A stretch of 64,000 bases of DNA from Alicyclobacillus hesperidum (GTDB lineage: Bacteria; Bacillota; Bacilli; Alicyclobacillales; Alicyclobacillaceae): the NCBI RefSeq assembly GCF_900107035.1, contig NZ_FNOJ01000002.1:180632-244631 (forward strand), read 5' to 3'. The translations under genes and the position numbers were made by a program. Under the pieces are notes generated by a model. That model was given only the letters and a program-made list of their open reading frames with translations. It had not been told where the DNA came from and ran no database searches. Below, in pieces: positions 16,958 to 26,709 of the stretch; the first letter of the stretch is position 1, and every line of letters starts with the position of its first letter.

Positions 16958-18547
16958 TCACTCGCTCTGTGCCGTGTTCGCATCCCCATCGCGGAAATTC
17001 GGCTTCGCAAACGCGCTTCGCACTCCCCAGACGTAAAACAGTAAGGCCGAAATCGCAACAACCACCATGTCGATCCCGTAGGGGATGACGTTGCTGCCTC
17101 CAAACTGCTTACTCCCCAGGAATGAAATCAAAGCCATCCACAAGAGGTAAACAATAAGCCAGATACCTGAGCGAATTTGACGACCAATGTCCTGCCAACC
17201 GCCTTTGGCCATATAGTAGAAGTAAATTGGCAACCCAATAACGATAACCACAATCACTTCTCCGGTCAGCGGCCATTGCGCCCAGTAAAGAATGAGCGAC
17301 GCAAAGATGAACGCGATCGGCGCGATCACGGACATCCCCCGCACCTTGACCGGACGCTTGACGGCGTCGCCCATGCGCCGAAACGCAATCACCGAAATCG
17401 GCCCCGTAACGTAGGAAATGAGTGTCGCAACGGAGATGACACCGGACAGCTCTCCCCAACCTCGGAACATCAGCATGAAGATGTATGCAATCACAAGGTT
17501 CAGCCACATGGCCGCACGCGGTACACCATACAAAGGATGAATGCGTCCAAAGACACTAGGGAAATACCCGTTTTGTTGCATGCCATGCACCATGCGTGCG
17601 GTGGTTGCCGTGTACGTGATGCCCGTACCCGATGGCGAGACGAAAGCATCTAGGAAGAGAACAATCGCCAACCAGTTGACGCCGAGCGATAAGGCGAGAT
17701 CGGCGAACGGCGAGTTCAGATTCAAACCGGCCCATCCGTGCGTCAACATGTTGCCACGTACTGCTCCAATAAACGCGATTTGCAACAAGAGATAAATGAC
17801 ACCCGCTAACAGAATGGATCCCATGACGGCGAGTGGAATGTTCCGACTCGGATTACGCGCCTCGCCCGCCAAGTTTACAGGACTTTGGAAGCCATTAAAG
17901 GCAAAGATGACGCCGGATGTCGCAATTGCGGTCAACACGCTGGACCAGCCATTGGGCGTGAAGCCGCCGTATTGCGTGAAGTTCTGCCCGTGGAATCCCG
18001 CAGCCATTAAGCCAATCACGGTCAAGGCCGGGATGATGAATTTGAAAACAGTGATGGTTGTATTGGAACGCGCAAATACTTTTACCGTCCAATAATTCAA
18101 GAAAAAGTAAATCAGAACGAGTACTCCGGCCAGGACAAGTCCGGGTGGCGTTAACGTTTTGTTGTGGTACAGCCCATGTGTCCATGCCGCCCAATGCCAC
18201 GGCCAAGAACTCATATATTGGATGGACGCTTCCGCTTCCACCGGAATCACAGATACAATGGCAATCCAGTTGGCCCATCCCGATAGGAATCCTACAAACG
18301 AGCCGTGTGAATAATGTGCGTAGCGAACCATGCCGCCAGACTGTGGAAACATTGAGCCTAATTCTGCATACGTGAGGCCAATGAGCAAAATGACGATCAC
18401 GCCCAAAATCCAAGCGACAAGCGCACCAGGGCCAGCGACTTTAGCCGCTTTCCAGGCACCAAACAGCCAGCCAGAACCGATGATAGAACCTAGCCCTGTC
18501 ATCGTCAAAGCCAGTAGGCCAATGTCTCGCCGCATGCCTTTCTCCAT
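16958..18547 (-). CDS. APC-family amino-acid permease
   Basis: The 529-residue integral membrane protein has about 12 hydrophobic segments. The first helix carries the APC substrate-binding loop G-S-I-I-G-S-G-W-L-F-G, followed by the conserved A-E-L-G-S-M-F-P-Q-S-G-G-M segment, both typical of amino acid/proton symporters. The Trp- and Tyr-rich extracellular loop after helix 3 is not diagnostic. Start ATG 18547 follows AAGGAGGG; an in-frame ATG 19 codons earlier lacks a ribosome site. The gene is divergent from the aldehyde dehydrogenase at 18.9 kb over an A/T-rich gap of nearly 390 nt that holds promoters and operators but no gene. Confidence 0.88.
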   Translation of the reverse strand: MEKGMRRDIGLLALTMTGLGSIIGSGWLFGAWKAAKVAGPGALVAWILGVIVILLIGLTYAELGSMFPQSGGMVRYAHYSHGSFVGFLSGWANWIAIVSVIPVEAEASIQYMSSWPWHWAAWTHGLYHNKTLTPPGLVLAGVLVLIYFFLNYWTVKVFARSNTTITVFKFIIPALTVIGLMAAGFHGQNFTQYGGFTPNGWSSVLTAIATSGVIFAFNGFQSPVNLAGEARNPSRNIPLAVMGSILLAGVIYLLLQIAFIGAVRGNMLTHGWAGLNLNSPFADLALSLGVNWLAIVLFLDAFVSPSGTGITYTATTARMVHGMQQNGYFPSVFGRIHPLYGVPRAAMWLNLVIAYIFMLMFRGWGELSGVISVATLISYVTGPISVIAFRRMGDAVKRPVKVRGMSVIAPIAFIFASLILYWAQWPLTGEVIVVIVIGLPIYFYYMAKGGWQDIGRQIRSGIWLIVYLLWMALISFLGSKQFGGSNVIPYGIDMVVVAISALLFYVWGVRSAFAKPNFRDGDANTAQSE

Positions 18548-18866
18548 GCGATCCCTCCTTAACAAAATACGATCCGGTTGAGGCCGCTCGGACATGTTAT
18601 CCACTTTTTGTGAATCCGATTACACAAAAAGCCCTAGGCTTCTCTCGATGCAACAAAGAAAGAAACCTACAAACACAAATCCCCCAACCTAATGCAATTT
18701 ATGATGATGAAATCGGGCCAATTTGTCAACGTAGATACTTATTGGGTTTACAATCCAAATCACGTTTATGATTGGTTATTATAATTTTATGTATTTTTAG
18801 ATTTAGCATCAGAGCGACGACTTAGGGGTGCATCGTTCGACAAAACTTCTCATTGATACTCCTTTT

Positions 18867-18901
18867 TGTAAACGTTAGGATCTCATATGAAAGCGATTTC
18901 T
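18867..18901 (+). promoter_or_regulatory. Paired LacI/CcpA-like operators before the aldehyde dehydrogenase gene
   Basis: Two sites lie 21 bp apart centre to centre: TGTAAACGTTAGGA (18867-18880) and TGAAAGCGATTTCT (18888-18901), which match TGWNANCGNTNWCA at 12 and 13 of 14 positions. The same pairing, one AAACGTTA-type and one GAAAGCG-type site about 20 bp apart, occurs before the binding-protein gene at 22.3 kb. The remainder of the gene-free stretch 18548-18866 is A/T-rich with no other clear element. Confidence 0.6.
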
Positions 18902-18933
18902 TATTGCTTTCGTGAAAATTGAGGGAGGGAAAC

Positions 18934-20427
18934 ATGATGACTGTCAACCAAGTCGGCAGCTCACTACATCCGAACGTGATCGATTTCTTACAAGGTACAA
19001 AGGAATTGTTTATCGATGGTCGGTTTGTCCCTTCATCATCCGGAAAGACTTTTAAAACGTTCAATCCGGCGACGGAAGAAGTGCTCGCTGTCGTCGCCGA
19101 AGCCGAAGCGGCTGATGTCGACAAAGCAGTACGGGCGGCACGACGCGCGTTCGACGAAGGGCCATGGTCAACCATGAGTGGCGCCGAACGTGGACGACTC
19201 ATTTACAAGTTGGCCGATCTCATGGAAGAACATCGCCTGGAACTCGCACAACTGGATACCCTTGATAATGGTAAACCAATTCGTGAGACGACAAATGCAG
19301 ATGTCCCCCTTGCCATCGAACATTTCCGATACTACGCCGGCTGGGCTGGCAAGGTCGTCGGTCAGACCATACCTGTTGCGGGAAACTACTTTAACTACAC
19401 GCGGCACGAACCCGTCGGTGTCGTCGGCCAAATCATCCCATGGAACTTCCCGCTCCTCATGGCGGCATGGAAATTGGGCGCAGCTTTGGCGATGGGCTGT
19501 ACTGTCGTTCTCAAGCCTGCAGAGCAAACACCTCTTTCTGCTCTCTATCTCGCGACGCTTATCCAAGAGGCTGGATTTCCAGACGGCGTCGTGAATGTGG
19601 TGCCCGGCTTTGGTGAAACCGCTGGTGCCGCCCTCGTCGATCACCCGCAGGTTGATAAAATTGCTTTCACCGGATCGACCGAGGTTGGCAAGCTGATTAT
19701 GCGCCAGGCTTCGCAAACCCTCAAACGTGTCACCCTGGAGTTGGGAGGTAAATCGCCGAATATCATCCTGCCGGATGCCGACCTATCGCGTGCCGTCCCC
19801 GGGGCGTTGATGGGCATCATGTTTAACCAAGGGCAGGTGTGTTGTGCGGGTTCTCGGTTGTTCATTCAGAAGAAGGCTTACGATAACGTGGTTGCCGATC
19901 TCGTCTCCATGGCAAAAACCATTCGTCAAGGTAGCGGTATGCAACCCGAGACCGAAATGGGTCCCCTCGTCTCAGATGAGCAGCAAGGCAAAGTCCTCCG
20001 CTACATCGAAAGCGGCGTCAACGACGGCGCAGAATTGCTCGTCGGCGGCGGTCGGCCGACAGACCAGGGCTACTTCGTCTCCCCAACGGTTTTTGCCAAT
20101 GTCCGCGACGAGATGACGATAGCTAAAGAGGAAATTTTCGGACCCGTTGTGGCCGCCATGCCGTTCGAGGATCTGGATGAAGTAATCCGCCGCGCAAACC
20201 AGTCTGATTACGGTTTGGCTGCAGGACTCTGGACGGAAAACGTTCGTAATGCGCACTACGTGGCAAGCAAGCTAAAGGCAGGAACAGTGTGGGTCAACTG
20301 TTATAACGTATTTGATGCCGCTGCACCATTTGGCGGCTACAAGCAGTCGGGCATCGGTCGTGAGATGGGATCATATGCCCTGAATAACTACACGGAAGTC
20401 AAAGACGTGTGGATCAACGTAGGTTGA
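18934..20427 (+). CDS. NAD-dependent aldehyde dehydrogenase (AldA/betaine-aldehyde type)
   Basis: This 497-residue enzyme shows the full aldehyde dehydrogenase motif set: I-I-P-W-N-F-P-L near residue 165, F-T-G-S-T-E-V-G, the Glu in [11 protein letters not shown], the catalytic Cys in [12 protein letters not shown] (about 302), E-E-I-F-G-P-V and P-F-G-G-Y-K-Q-S-G. It is of the AldH2/betaine-aldehyde dehydrogenase type, with broad substrates. GGGAGGG lies 4 nt before ATG 18934 (a second ATG follows immediately). Paired cre-like operators suggest carbon control, perhaps by the LacI protein encoded 2 kb downstream. Confidence 0.93.
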   Translation: MMTVNQVGSSLHPNVIDFLQGTKELFIDGRFVPSSSGKTFKTFNPATEEVLAVVAEAEAADVDKAVRAARRAFDEGPWSTMSGAERGRLIYKLADLMEEHRLELAQLDTLDNGKPIRETTNADVPLAIEHFRYYAGWAGKVVGQTIPVAGNYFNYTRHEPVGVVGQIIPWNFPLLMAAWKLGAALAMGCTVVLKPAEQTPLSALYLATLIQEAGFPDGVVNVVPGFGETAGAALVDHPQVDKIAFTGSTEVGKLIMRQASQTLKRVTLELGGKSPNIILPDADLSRAVPGALMGIMFNQGQVCCAGSRLFIQKKAYDNVVADLVSMAKTIRQGSGMQPETEMGPLVSDEQQGKVLRYIESGVNDGAELLVGGGRPTDQGYFVSPTVFANVRDEMTIAKEEIFGPVVAAMPFEDLDEVIRRANQSDYGLAAGLWTENVRNAHYVASKLKAGTVWVNCYNVFDAAAPFGGYKQSGIGREMGSYALNNYTEVKDVWINVG

Positions 20428-20448
20428 CACATCGTTTATTTCGACGCT

Positions 20449-20490
20449 CCATCAATAAAGCCCCGCTTGCTTGCGGGGCTTTATTGATGG
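20449..20490. terminator. Bidirectional terminator with an 18-bp perfect stem
   Basis: An 18-bp perfect inverted repeat (20449-20466 with 20473-20490) with loop TTGCTT separates the convergent aldehyde dehydrogenase and binding-protein genes. The A/T part of the stem provides U-rich ends in both directions. Confidence 0.92.
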
Positions 20491-20511
20491 ATACGCGGAC
20501 GTGGAAGTGCT

Positions 20512-22176
20512 TTATTGAACTGGCTTGAGATGTTGCATCACGATCGCCGCAGATTGATAGTTGGCAGGGCCAGGGGTGATCCATAGGTTTGCTTTGGTCG
20601 GCCAGCCTGTATAATTCGTGTCATTGTACTCGTACCAGTACGCTCCTGTCAGCAGTGGGATGACTGGCAACTTGTCTGCGGCAATCCGCTCAATCTTGTA
20701 CATAGCCTGCTTCTGTTTCGCCAAGTCCGTGGTTGACGCGAATTCGTTCAACGCTTGGTCGACCTCAGGATCCTTAAAGCCCTCGACGTTAAACGATCCA
20801 TTTGAATCAAGCATGTCATAATAAGCTAAATATGGAGTCGGACCCGAGTTGGTCCAAGAAATGGCGAGATCGTATTTGCCGACTTTGACGCCATTCGCGG
20901 ACGCGGTTGGTGCGATATTCGAATAATACGTGCCGAAGTTCACTTGATTTATCGTGATCTTGATGCCGATTTTCGCGAGATCCTGCTGTATCAACAAGCA
21001 GTCTTCGTCCCAATCGCTCCATCCTGATACGACCTCAAGTGAGAAATTGAGCTCTTTGCCATTCTTCGCGTAAATGCCGTGTGCGTCTTTGCGGAAACCA
21101 GCAGCCTGCAACAGTTGTTGAGCCTTCGCATCATTAACGGCTGGGAACTGCAGATAGGATTTTGGCAAACTCGGATCTAGCCAACTCTTATAGTTCGGCA
21201 ATGGCAGGCTGATGGGGTTGCCAACCGCCTCGTAACCGGTCTCACCAAGCGTAGAAAGCTTGCTTCGATCAATCGCCAAACTGATGGCCTCGCGAACGTT
21301 ATAGATGCCCAAAAGTGGGTTGGTTAGATTCGGATACAACTCGACTTCGTTATCGGGCGGGAAGTAATAGTGGTTGTGCGGATTTGCCGCAACATAGGTC
21401 TTCTGCACATTCGGAATATCAAGGTTGCCGTATTGGACGTTGCCTTGCGCCAGGGCCAAATCAGCACTGCTGTTGCTTGTAAAGGCTGGATAGTCAAGCT
21501 CGGGAACTTTCGGAGCACCAAGATAGTAGTTTGGATTTGCTTTGAATTTGTAGTCTTGCGGCGAAAAATACGAGACGATGAAGGGCCCTGTCCCAATCGC
21601 TTTGTCCCAAGTGATCTTGGCCTTCGCGGGATCGCCGAGAGAAGCCCATTCGTGTTCTGGGAGAATATAGGTGGAACCTAAAACATATTGCTCCGCAAAT
21701 GGGACGTTTACCGTTTTAAACGTGAACACAACTTGATAGTTGCCGACAGCCTTGACGCTTGCGAGATGCTGCCAAACACCATTGGCATCTGCGTCCGGAT
21801 ACTTTTTCATGGCGTTAAACGTAAATACGACGTCTTGCGCGGTGAATGCCTTCCCGTCTGTCCATTTTGCATTGTGTCGCAGATTCACCGTCAACGTCTT
21901 ATTATTATCGGAAAAATGATAGTTGGTTCCGAGCAAGTCGAACGTATGCCCACTAACTGCATCAAAATAGAACAAGGTCTCATATACGTTGCCCAACGTT
22001 CCGGCCAAACTGCCCGAGGCATATGGGTTGAAGTTGTCCGCGTAAGTTCCTTGCGGACTGGTGCAGACAACTAGAGGTGGCAGTGTCTTAGCCGTCGCCG
22101 TAGCTGCTGGAATTGCAAAGCCAGCCACTGTGATGGCAGAACTGGCCAATAAAACCGATAACCTTTTCTTATCCAT
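20512..22176 (-). CDS. Peptide/oligopeptide ABC substrate-binding protein (family 5)
   Basis: This 554-residue secreted protein has the family 5 solute-binding pattern: W-T-D-G-K-A-F-T-A-Q-D-V near residue 105, repeated aromatic ligand-cleft segments and the usual length. The N-terminus is a standard signal peptide (basic start, hydrophobic core to about residue 22, A-T-A-T-A cleavage region) with no lipobox cysteine, unlike the first binding protein at 0.9-2.6 kb. AAGGGGG precedes the ATG. No permease or ATPase genes are adjacent. The divergent-side neighbour is a LacI regulator in the same direction upstream, and paired operators lie in its promoter, so it is probably induced by the ligand of that regulator. 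Confidence 0.9.
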   Translation of the reverse strand: MDKKRLSVLLASSAITVAGFAIPAATATAKTLPPLVVCTSPQGTYADNFNPYASGSLAGTLGNVYETLFYFDAVSGHTFDLLGTNYHFSDNNKTLTVNLRHNAKWTDGKAFTAQDVVFTFNAMKKYPDADANGVWQHLASVKAVGNYQVVFTFKTVNVPFAEQYVLGSTYILPEHEWASLGDPAKAKITWDKAIGTGPFIVSYFSPQDYKFKANPNYYLGAPKVPELDYPAFTSNSSADLALAQGNVQYGNLDIPNVQKTYVAANPHNHYYFPPDNEVELYPNLTNPLLGIYNVREAISLAIDRSKLSTLGETGYEAVGNPISLPLPNYKSWLDPSLPKSYLQFPAVNDAKAQQLLQAAGFRKDAHGIYAKNGKELNFSLEVVSGWSDWDEDCLLIQQDLAKIGIKITINQVNFGTYYSNIAPTASANGVKVGKYDLAISWTNSGPTPYLAYYDMLDSNGSFNVEGFKDPEVDQALNEFASTTDLAKQKQAMYKIERIAADKLPVIPLLTGAYWYEYNDTNYTGWPTKANLWITPGPANYQSAAIVMQHLKPVQ

Positions 22177-22294
22177 GCATAAGAACCCCCTTGAATTGGC
22201 ATAAAGCAGTCGGCGGTACCCGATAAACCTTCACCTTTTCAACTTTACCCCGGAGCCCCCTCATCACGCGGGCCAACATCCCTCCCAACCTTAT

Positions 22295-22329
22295 AGCAAG
22301 CGCTTTCATATACGCTTAAACGTTAAAGC
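22295..22329 (-). promoter_or_regulatory. Paired LacI/CcpA-like operators before the binding-protein gene
   Basis: On the minus strand TGAAAGCGCTTGCT (22295-22308) and the quasi-palindrome GCTTTAACGTTTAAGC (22314-22329) lie about 20 bp apart centre to centre. The arrangement repeats that of the aldehyde dehydrogenase promoter at 18.9 kb. The sites are 120-150 nt before the start codon and just after the LacI gene's stop, so they could also mark the promoter created at the end of that gene. Confidence 0.6.
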
Positions 22330-22364
22330 TAACATACACCTTCCTCTCATTCAGTGCAAGACAT

Positions 22365-23372
22365 TTATTGATTGGATAGGGATATTGTGGATGTTGATTC
22401 GCGTGGCACAAAACGTACTGGAAGTGTGACAGGACGCTTATACTCGCGTCCGTCTAGCTTGGCAATGAGCATGAAGGCGGCCTCCCGACCCGCCCGATAA
22501 ATATCATGGTGCACCGTCGTAATAGATGGCCGTACATACTTCGAGAAGTCGGCATCGTCAAACCCGACGACGGACATATCGTCTGGCACGCGAAGCCCGT
22601 GTTCATGCAGATACTCTATGGCACCAAGGGCCATGATGTCGGTGGATGCAAAAATCGCCGTCGGTCGGACACCACGAGCAAAAATGGTCCGCATTGCGGA
22701 CGCCCCACCTTCTCGGCTGTTCTCTCCTGTCGCACAAAGTCGCCTATCCAATGGCAATCCTAGTTCAGCGTGCATACGACGGAATGTGCGATAACGTTCG
22801 CAAACATATTCGTAGCCAAGCGGGCCCAACAAATAGCCCAGGTGGCGATGTCCCAAGCGATAGACGTGATTGACCGCTTCTCGAATGCCACGATTCGTAT
22901 CTGAAATGACGTAATCACGCAGCGTCGGATCGCCGCCTCTTCCCAAAGCGACAAATGGCAAGCGAATTCGTTTAAAATACTGTACATATTCATCCTTGTT
23001 TTTCAGCTCTGTGAGCACGAGTCCGTCGATCCGTTGGCGCACAGAGTCACTTAGGCCGTCCGAATAAATGATGGAGACTACATAGCCATATTGTAGGGCT
23101 ACTTCGGTCATTCCTCGAAGCGCTTCGGCGAAATACGAATCGGATAACACACGTGGCGAAGCTGGGATGAAGAGTCCTATCGTATAGGTGCGCCGCTTGA
23201 CGAGAGCCCGCGCAGACATATTGGGCGTATACTGCAACTCTTCGACAGCCTGTAACACGCGCCGCCTCGTCTCATCACTGATGCGGTTGGTTCCATTTAA
23301 CACGTTCGATACGGTGGTTGGCGTGACGCCGACAGCCTTCGCCACATCCTTAATCGTGACTTTTTTACGCAT
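22365..23372 (-). CDS. LacI-family transcriptional regulator
   Basis: The 335-residue protein begins with a LacI helix-turn-helix and hinge (residues 4-55: T-I-K-D-V-A-K-A-V-G-V-T-P-T-T-V-S-N-V-L) followed by a periplasmic-binding-protein-like ligand domain with the usual I-F-A-S-T-D-I-M-A-L-G segment near 240 and D-M-S-V-V-G-F-D-D near 265. It lacks obvious CcpA-specific coregulator features that I can judge by eye. GAGGG precedes the ATG. Candidate targets are the neighbouring binding protein, aldehyde dehydrogenase and the sugar-acid-type MFS genes that share operator-like sites. Confidence 0.93.
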   Translation of the reverse strand: MRKKVTIKDVAKAVGVTPTTVSNVLNGTNRISDETRRRVLQAVEELQYTPNMSARALVKRRTYTIGLFIPASPRVLSDSYFAEALRGMTEVALQYGYVVSIIYSDGLSDSVRQRIDGLVLTELKNKDEYVQYFKRIRLPFVALGRGGDPTLRDYVISDTNRGIREAVNHVYRLGHRHLGYLLGPLGYEYVCERYRTFRRMHAELGLPLDRRLCATGENSREGGASAMRTIFARGVRPTAIFASTDIMALGAIEYLHEHGLRVPDDMSVVGFDDADFSKYVRPSITTVHHDIYRAGREAAFMLIAKLDGREYKRPVTLPVRFVPRESTSTISLSNQ

Positions 23373-23478
23373 AGCCCTCAGTCCCTAGCAAATAACGGAA
23401 TTCAACGCTGTTTACTACGGTGCCAGCTTCGAGGAAATCCGTCAAGTGCACCGTCAAACAAGGTAGGATAACCTCGCT

Positions 23479-23507
23479 TTGACACAGGTTTCTGAAAGCG
23501 ATTCCAT
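23479..23507 (+). promoter_or_regulatory. Promoter with LacI/CcpA-like operator before the LysR gene
   Basis: A TTGACA -35 box (23479-23484) is followed 17 nt later by a weak -10 (TTCCAT). The operator-like TGAAAGCGATTCCA (23493-23506, 13 of 14 to the cre consensus) overlaps the spacer and -10, a position suited to repression. Confidence 0.5.
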
Positions 23508-23561
23508 TCTGATGAGAAAAGGTTCCCGACCATCATCCTGTTCAGAAAGGGGATCGGCGCT

Positions 23562-24440
23562 ATGGATTGGTTCCAGTTGCGTTACTTCATGCGCGCCGCT
23601 GAATTAGGGAACGTCAGTAAGGCGGCTGAAGAGCTTTCGGTTTCGCAACCAGCCCTCAGCCGGGCCATTGCAAAACTGGAAGAGGAACTCGCTGCTCCCT
23701 TGTTCATTCGAGAAAGCCGCGGCGTGCGCCTCACTCCGTATGGCCAGACATTTTTGCCTTACGTACAACGGGCATTCGCGGAGCTTGCTCAGGGGAAAGA
23801 GGCTGTGCGCTCACTGGTCGACCCGAGCCACGGTGTGCTCCATATTGGCCTTATCTATTCTTTGGGAACACGGTTTTTGCCCGAGCTCATCCACTCGTTT
23901 AGCCAAGAGGAACCTCATGTCTCTGTGCAATTGATCGAGTCACCCACGCATGGCTTACTGGAGTTTCTCGAACGAGGCGATATTGACATCGCGTTCTGTT
24001 CACCCGGGGAAGACTTCCGTCACTTGGAGCGGATCGAAGTGCTGCGTGAAGACTTGGTATTTATCGTGCCGAACGGGCATGGCTGGGCGGGCTATGAGCG
24101 AGTCCCGCTGATCGATGCAAAGGACGAGCCATTTGTCATGTATAGCAAGGAAAGTGGTATTCGCGCAATGATTATGCGATACTGCAAGGAAGCAGGCTTT
24201 ACGCCGAAAATCGTCATGGAAGGCATCGAGGATTTGACGGTCGCAGGCTTGGTCGCAGCAGGCCTCGGAATTGCCATCGTTCCCTACAACCGCCATTTGC
24301 TTCAACTCCCTGTCCATATCGTGCATATCGACATACCTGAGTGCTTTCGTGCCGTGAGTATGGTTTGGCGAAAAGACCAGTTACTCACGCCGGCAGCACG
24401 CAAATTCATAACATTTGTGACCCAAAACCGAGCCAAATGA
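23562..24440 (+). CDS. LysR-family transcriptional regulator
   Basis: A 292-residue LysR protein: the N-terminal winged helix-turn-helix (residues 1-60: L-R-Y-F-M-R-A-A-E, S-K-A-A-E-E-L-S-V-S-Q-P-A-L-S-R) followed by a two-lobed effector domain with L-R-I/H-I-G-L at about 92 and the typical V-A-G-L-V-A-A-G-L-G-I-A-I-V-P near 235. GAAAGGGG lies before the ATG. It is followed by a metallo-hydrolase (gap 55 nt) and an MFS exporter (gap 7 nt) on the same strand, so the three may form one unit. Similar to Bacillus YybE/GltC-like regulators; effector unknown. Confidence 0.92.
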   Translation: MDWFQLRYFMRAAELGNVSKAAEELSVSQPALSRAIAKLEEELAAPLFIRESRGVRLTPYGQTFLPYVQRAFAELAQGKEAVRSLVDPSHGVLHIGLIYSLGTRFLPELIHSFSQEEPHVSVQLIESPTHGLLEFLERGDIDIAFCSPGEDFRHLERIEVLREDLVFIVPNGHGWAGYERVPLIDAKDEPFVMYSKESGIRAMIMRYCKEAGFTPKIVMEGIEDLTVAGLVAAGLGIAIVPYNRHLLQLPVHIVHIDIPECFRAVSMVWRKDQLLTPAARKFITFVTQNRAK

Positions 24441-24495
24441 TGTTCATAGCAAGCCTTGCCCGACGAACCATTCGACGAATAGGAGGAACCCGTGT

Positions 24496-25146
24496 ATGGA
24501 AGTTCGTTGTTTTTTCATTTCCCCACTTCGCTCATGTTGCTATGTCATAGCTGAGTCGTTTGAACAAGGGGCGCAAGCAGTCGTGATCGACCCGGGAGAT
24601 CTTCATCTTGACCCAGTTTTTGAGTTTATTGATGGCACAGGACTACAAATTGTTGCCAACTGGAATACACATGCGCACTTCGATCACATCATAGGAGTCG
24701 ATCTTCTGCGCGATCGCTATGGCATTTTGGCCTGGGTGCATGAAGCGGATGCTCCAGTCTGGGCGAAGGCACATGTGGCGCATGAACAGTTTCTTGGCAC
24801 ACCGGCACCACCTGTGGCAAAACCAGATCAATACATGCACGATGGTGACACGCTAACGCTGGGCGACGAGACCTTCACAGTCTGGCACACGCCAGGCCAT
24901 TCACCGGGCAGCGTCTGTTTGGTAGGGAAGCAGATTGTCTTTTCGGGAGATACGCTGTTTGCCGGTACCATTGGACGAACCGACTTGGAAGGCTCAAGTC
25001 CAGAAGATATGCAGCAATCACTTGCACGTATTCTTGATTGGCGGGATGATCTGATGATTTACCCAGGACACGGGGTGCCGACATCAATGGCCGTGGAACG
25101 GCGGAACAACCGATTTTTGCGCGAGATCGCCAGCCGACTGTCGTAA
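24496..25146 (+). CDS. MBL-fold metallo-hydrolase (glyoxalase II-like)
   Basis: The 216-residue protein has the metallo-beta-lactamase zinc motif T-H-A-H-F-D-H-I-I-G (residues about 56-65), further ligands in H-T-P-G-H-S-P-G-S (about 130), F-S-G-D-T-L-F and the final Y-P-G-H-G. This matches the small hydroxyacylglutathione-hydrolase-like proteins of Firmicutes (Bacillus YqgX type), which lack the glutathione-binding C-terminus of true glyoxalase II. AGGAGG precedes the ATG. It lies between the LysR regulator and a DHA2-type exporter and is probably cotranscribed with them. Confidence 0.9.
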   Translation: MEVRCFFISPLRSCCYVIAESFEQGAQAVVIDPGDLHLDPVFEFIDGTGLQIVANWNTHAHFDHIIGVDLLRDRYGILAWVHEADAPVWAKAHVAHEQFLGTPAPPVAKPDQYMHDGDTLTLGDETFTVWHTPGHSPGSVCLVGKQIVFSGDTLFAGTIGRTDLEGSSPEDMQQSLARILDWRDDLMIYPGHGVPTSMAVERRNNRFLREIASRLS

Positions 25147-25153
25147 GGGATCA

Positions 25154-26557
25154 GTGGACACCATGACTGCAAAGACCAAGGACTCCCCTTTTTCCTGGAG
25201 ATTCGTGGCACCTCTATATATGGGGTCTACATTGAACCCCATCAATAGTTCCATGATTGCGACCGCACTCGTGCCGATTGCGACACACATGCACGTGTCT
25301 GTGGCGCAAGTCACGATACTCGTGACGGTTCTTTATCTCGCAAGCGCGATCGCTCAACCCACGTCCGGGAAACTGGCAGCAGAGCTTGGCCCGCGACGGA
25401 TCTTTCTCGTGGGCATTCTGCTGATCTTTCTCGGAGGTCTGTTGGGTGGCTTTGGGCACAACTTACTCATGTTGATTTTATCTCGTATTTTGATTGGCAT
25501 TGGAACTTCCACTGCCTATCCATCCGCTATGCTTTTAATTCGGCGTCGTGCCGAATGGTCGGGGATGCAAAAACCTCCTGGAAGCGTACTCGGTGGTCTG
25601 CAGATTGCGGGAGTCATTACAAGTGCCTTGGGCCTCCCGATTGGCGGTGTCCTTGTTGATGCATGGGGATGGCGAACCGTCTTTTTCGTCAATATCCCTT
25701 TCTCGCTTATCGCGCTCGTCATGACGATGCTTTGGATACCAAGAGATGTGCCGATGAAAGGGGCTCAATCGGTGCGAACCATGGTAACGCGCATTGACAT
25801 CCCGGGCATTGTCGGCTTTGCGCTTACCATAGGATCCCTGGTGTTCTTTTTGTTCTCATTGCCTCATGCCGATTGGGTGGCCTTGGGGACATCCATCGTC
25901 CTGTGCGGGTTGCTAATTCTATGGGAGTCAAAAGCAAAAAACCCGTTTATTGATGTGCGTATGCTAGCTTCGAATCTCGCGCTCAGCCGTACGTATGTGC
26001 GGTTTGCAGCGATGACCCTGTGTATGTATACGGTTCTTTACGGTATCACGGAATGGATTGGTGCTGTACGCAGTGCGTCTGCACTCGAAGCAGGATTGTT
26101 AATCTTGCCGATGAGTATCGTGTCGGCTTTGGTGGTTGGCCCTATTTCCAAGCGCAATTTAGTGCGCGGGCCGCTTATGGTTGCTGCGGGATCTTCCATC
26201 GTCGCGTCCATTGGCGTACTCTTTCTCACGATGCGCTCACCCGTCGTTTGGATCATTCTCATTACCTGTATCTTCGGCGTCATGATGGGTGCCGCCTCAA
26301 GTGGTAACCAAACGGCGCTATACATGCAGGTTTCAACTGAACATATGGGTACGGCGTCGGGACTTCTCCGTACTTTTGGATATATTGGTTCGATCGCTTC
26401 ATCCGCATTCATCAGCGTGGTGTTCCATCGAAGCGTCTCGGATAGTGGACTTCACCACATCGCCGTGATGATGATTGCCGTCAGCATCATCGCATTCGTC
26501 ATCACGATTGCGGATCCTCGACTTCAGACGCCCCCTAAACAAGTGAATATGCCATGA
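25154..26557 (+). CDS. MFS exporter, DHA2 (EmrB/QacA) type
   Basis: The 467-residue membrane protein has around 14 hydrophobic segments. L-N-P-I-N-S-S-M-I-A-T-A-L in helix 1, G-K-L-A-A-E-L-G-P-R-R-I-F at the first cytoplasmic loop and the helix-5 motif G-P-x-x-G-G variant L-G-L-P-I-G-G-V-L match the drug:proton antiporter-2 family. The GTG start at 25154 has AAGGGA upstream; ATG at 25163 is an alternative. The gene follows the MBL hydrolase by 7 nt and ends in a GC-rich terminator. The exported compound cannot be inferred. Confidence 0.87.
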   Translation: MDTMTAKTKDSPFSWRFVAPLYMGSTLNPINSSMIATALVPIATHMHVSVAQVTILVTVLYLASAIAQPTSGKLAAELGPRRIFLVGILLIFLGGLLGGFGHNLLMLILSRILIGIGTSTAYPSAMLLIRRRAEWSGMQKPPGSVLGGLQIAGVITSALGLPIGGVLVDAWGWRTVFFVNIPFSLIALVMTMLWIPRDVPMKGAQSVRTMVTRIDIPGIVGFALTIGSLVFFLFSLPHADWVALGTSIVLCGLLILWESKAKNPFIDVRMLASNLALSRTYVRFAAMTLCMYTVLYGITEWIGAVRSASALEAGLLILPMSIVSALVVGPISKRNLVRGPLMVAAGSSIVASIGVLFLTMRSPVVWIILITCIFGVMMGAASSGNQTALYMQVSTEHMGTASGLLRTFGYIGSIASSAFISVVFHRSVSDSGLHHIAVMMIAVSIIAFVITIADPRLQTPPKQVNMP

Positions 26558-26577
26558 GGATTGCGCGCAAAAACATA

Positions 26578-26625
26578 TGGGGCTGCCGCCTGTCCGGTTG
26601 ACGGATTGGCGGACAGCCCCATTTT
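26578..26625 (+). terminator. Terminator after the DHA2 exporter
   Basis: A 13-bp stem with one bulge (TGGGGCTG-CCGCC with GGCGGACAGCCCCA) is followed by UUUU. It lies between convergent MFS genes, and mainly serves the plus-strand unit. Confidence 0.88.
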
Positions 26626-26709
26626 GAGGATAGGATACTGTTGTTATCCTGCAGGATCAAACGAAACACTCGGTCGACGATGACTACGCGCTTACCCTCA
26701 GAGAATGTT

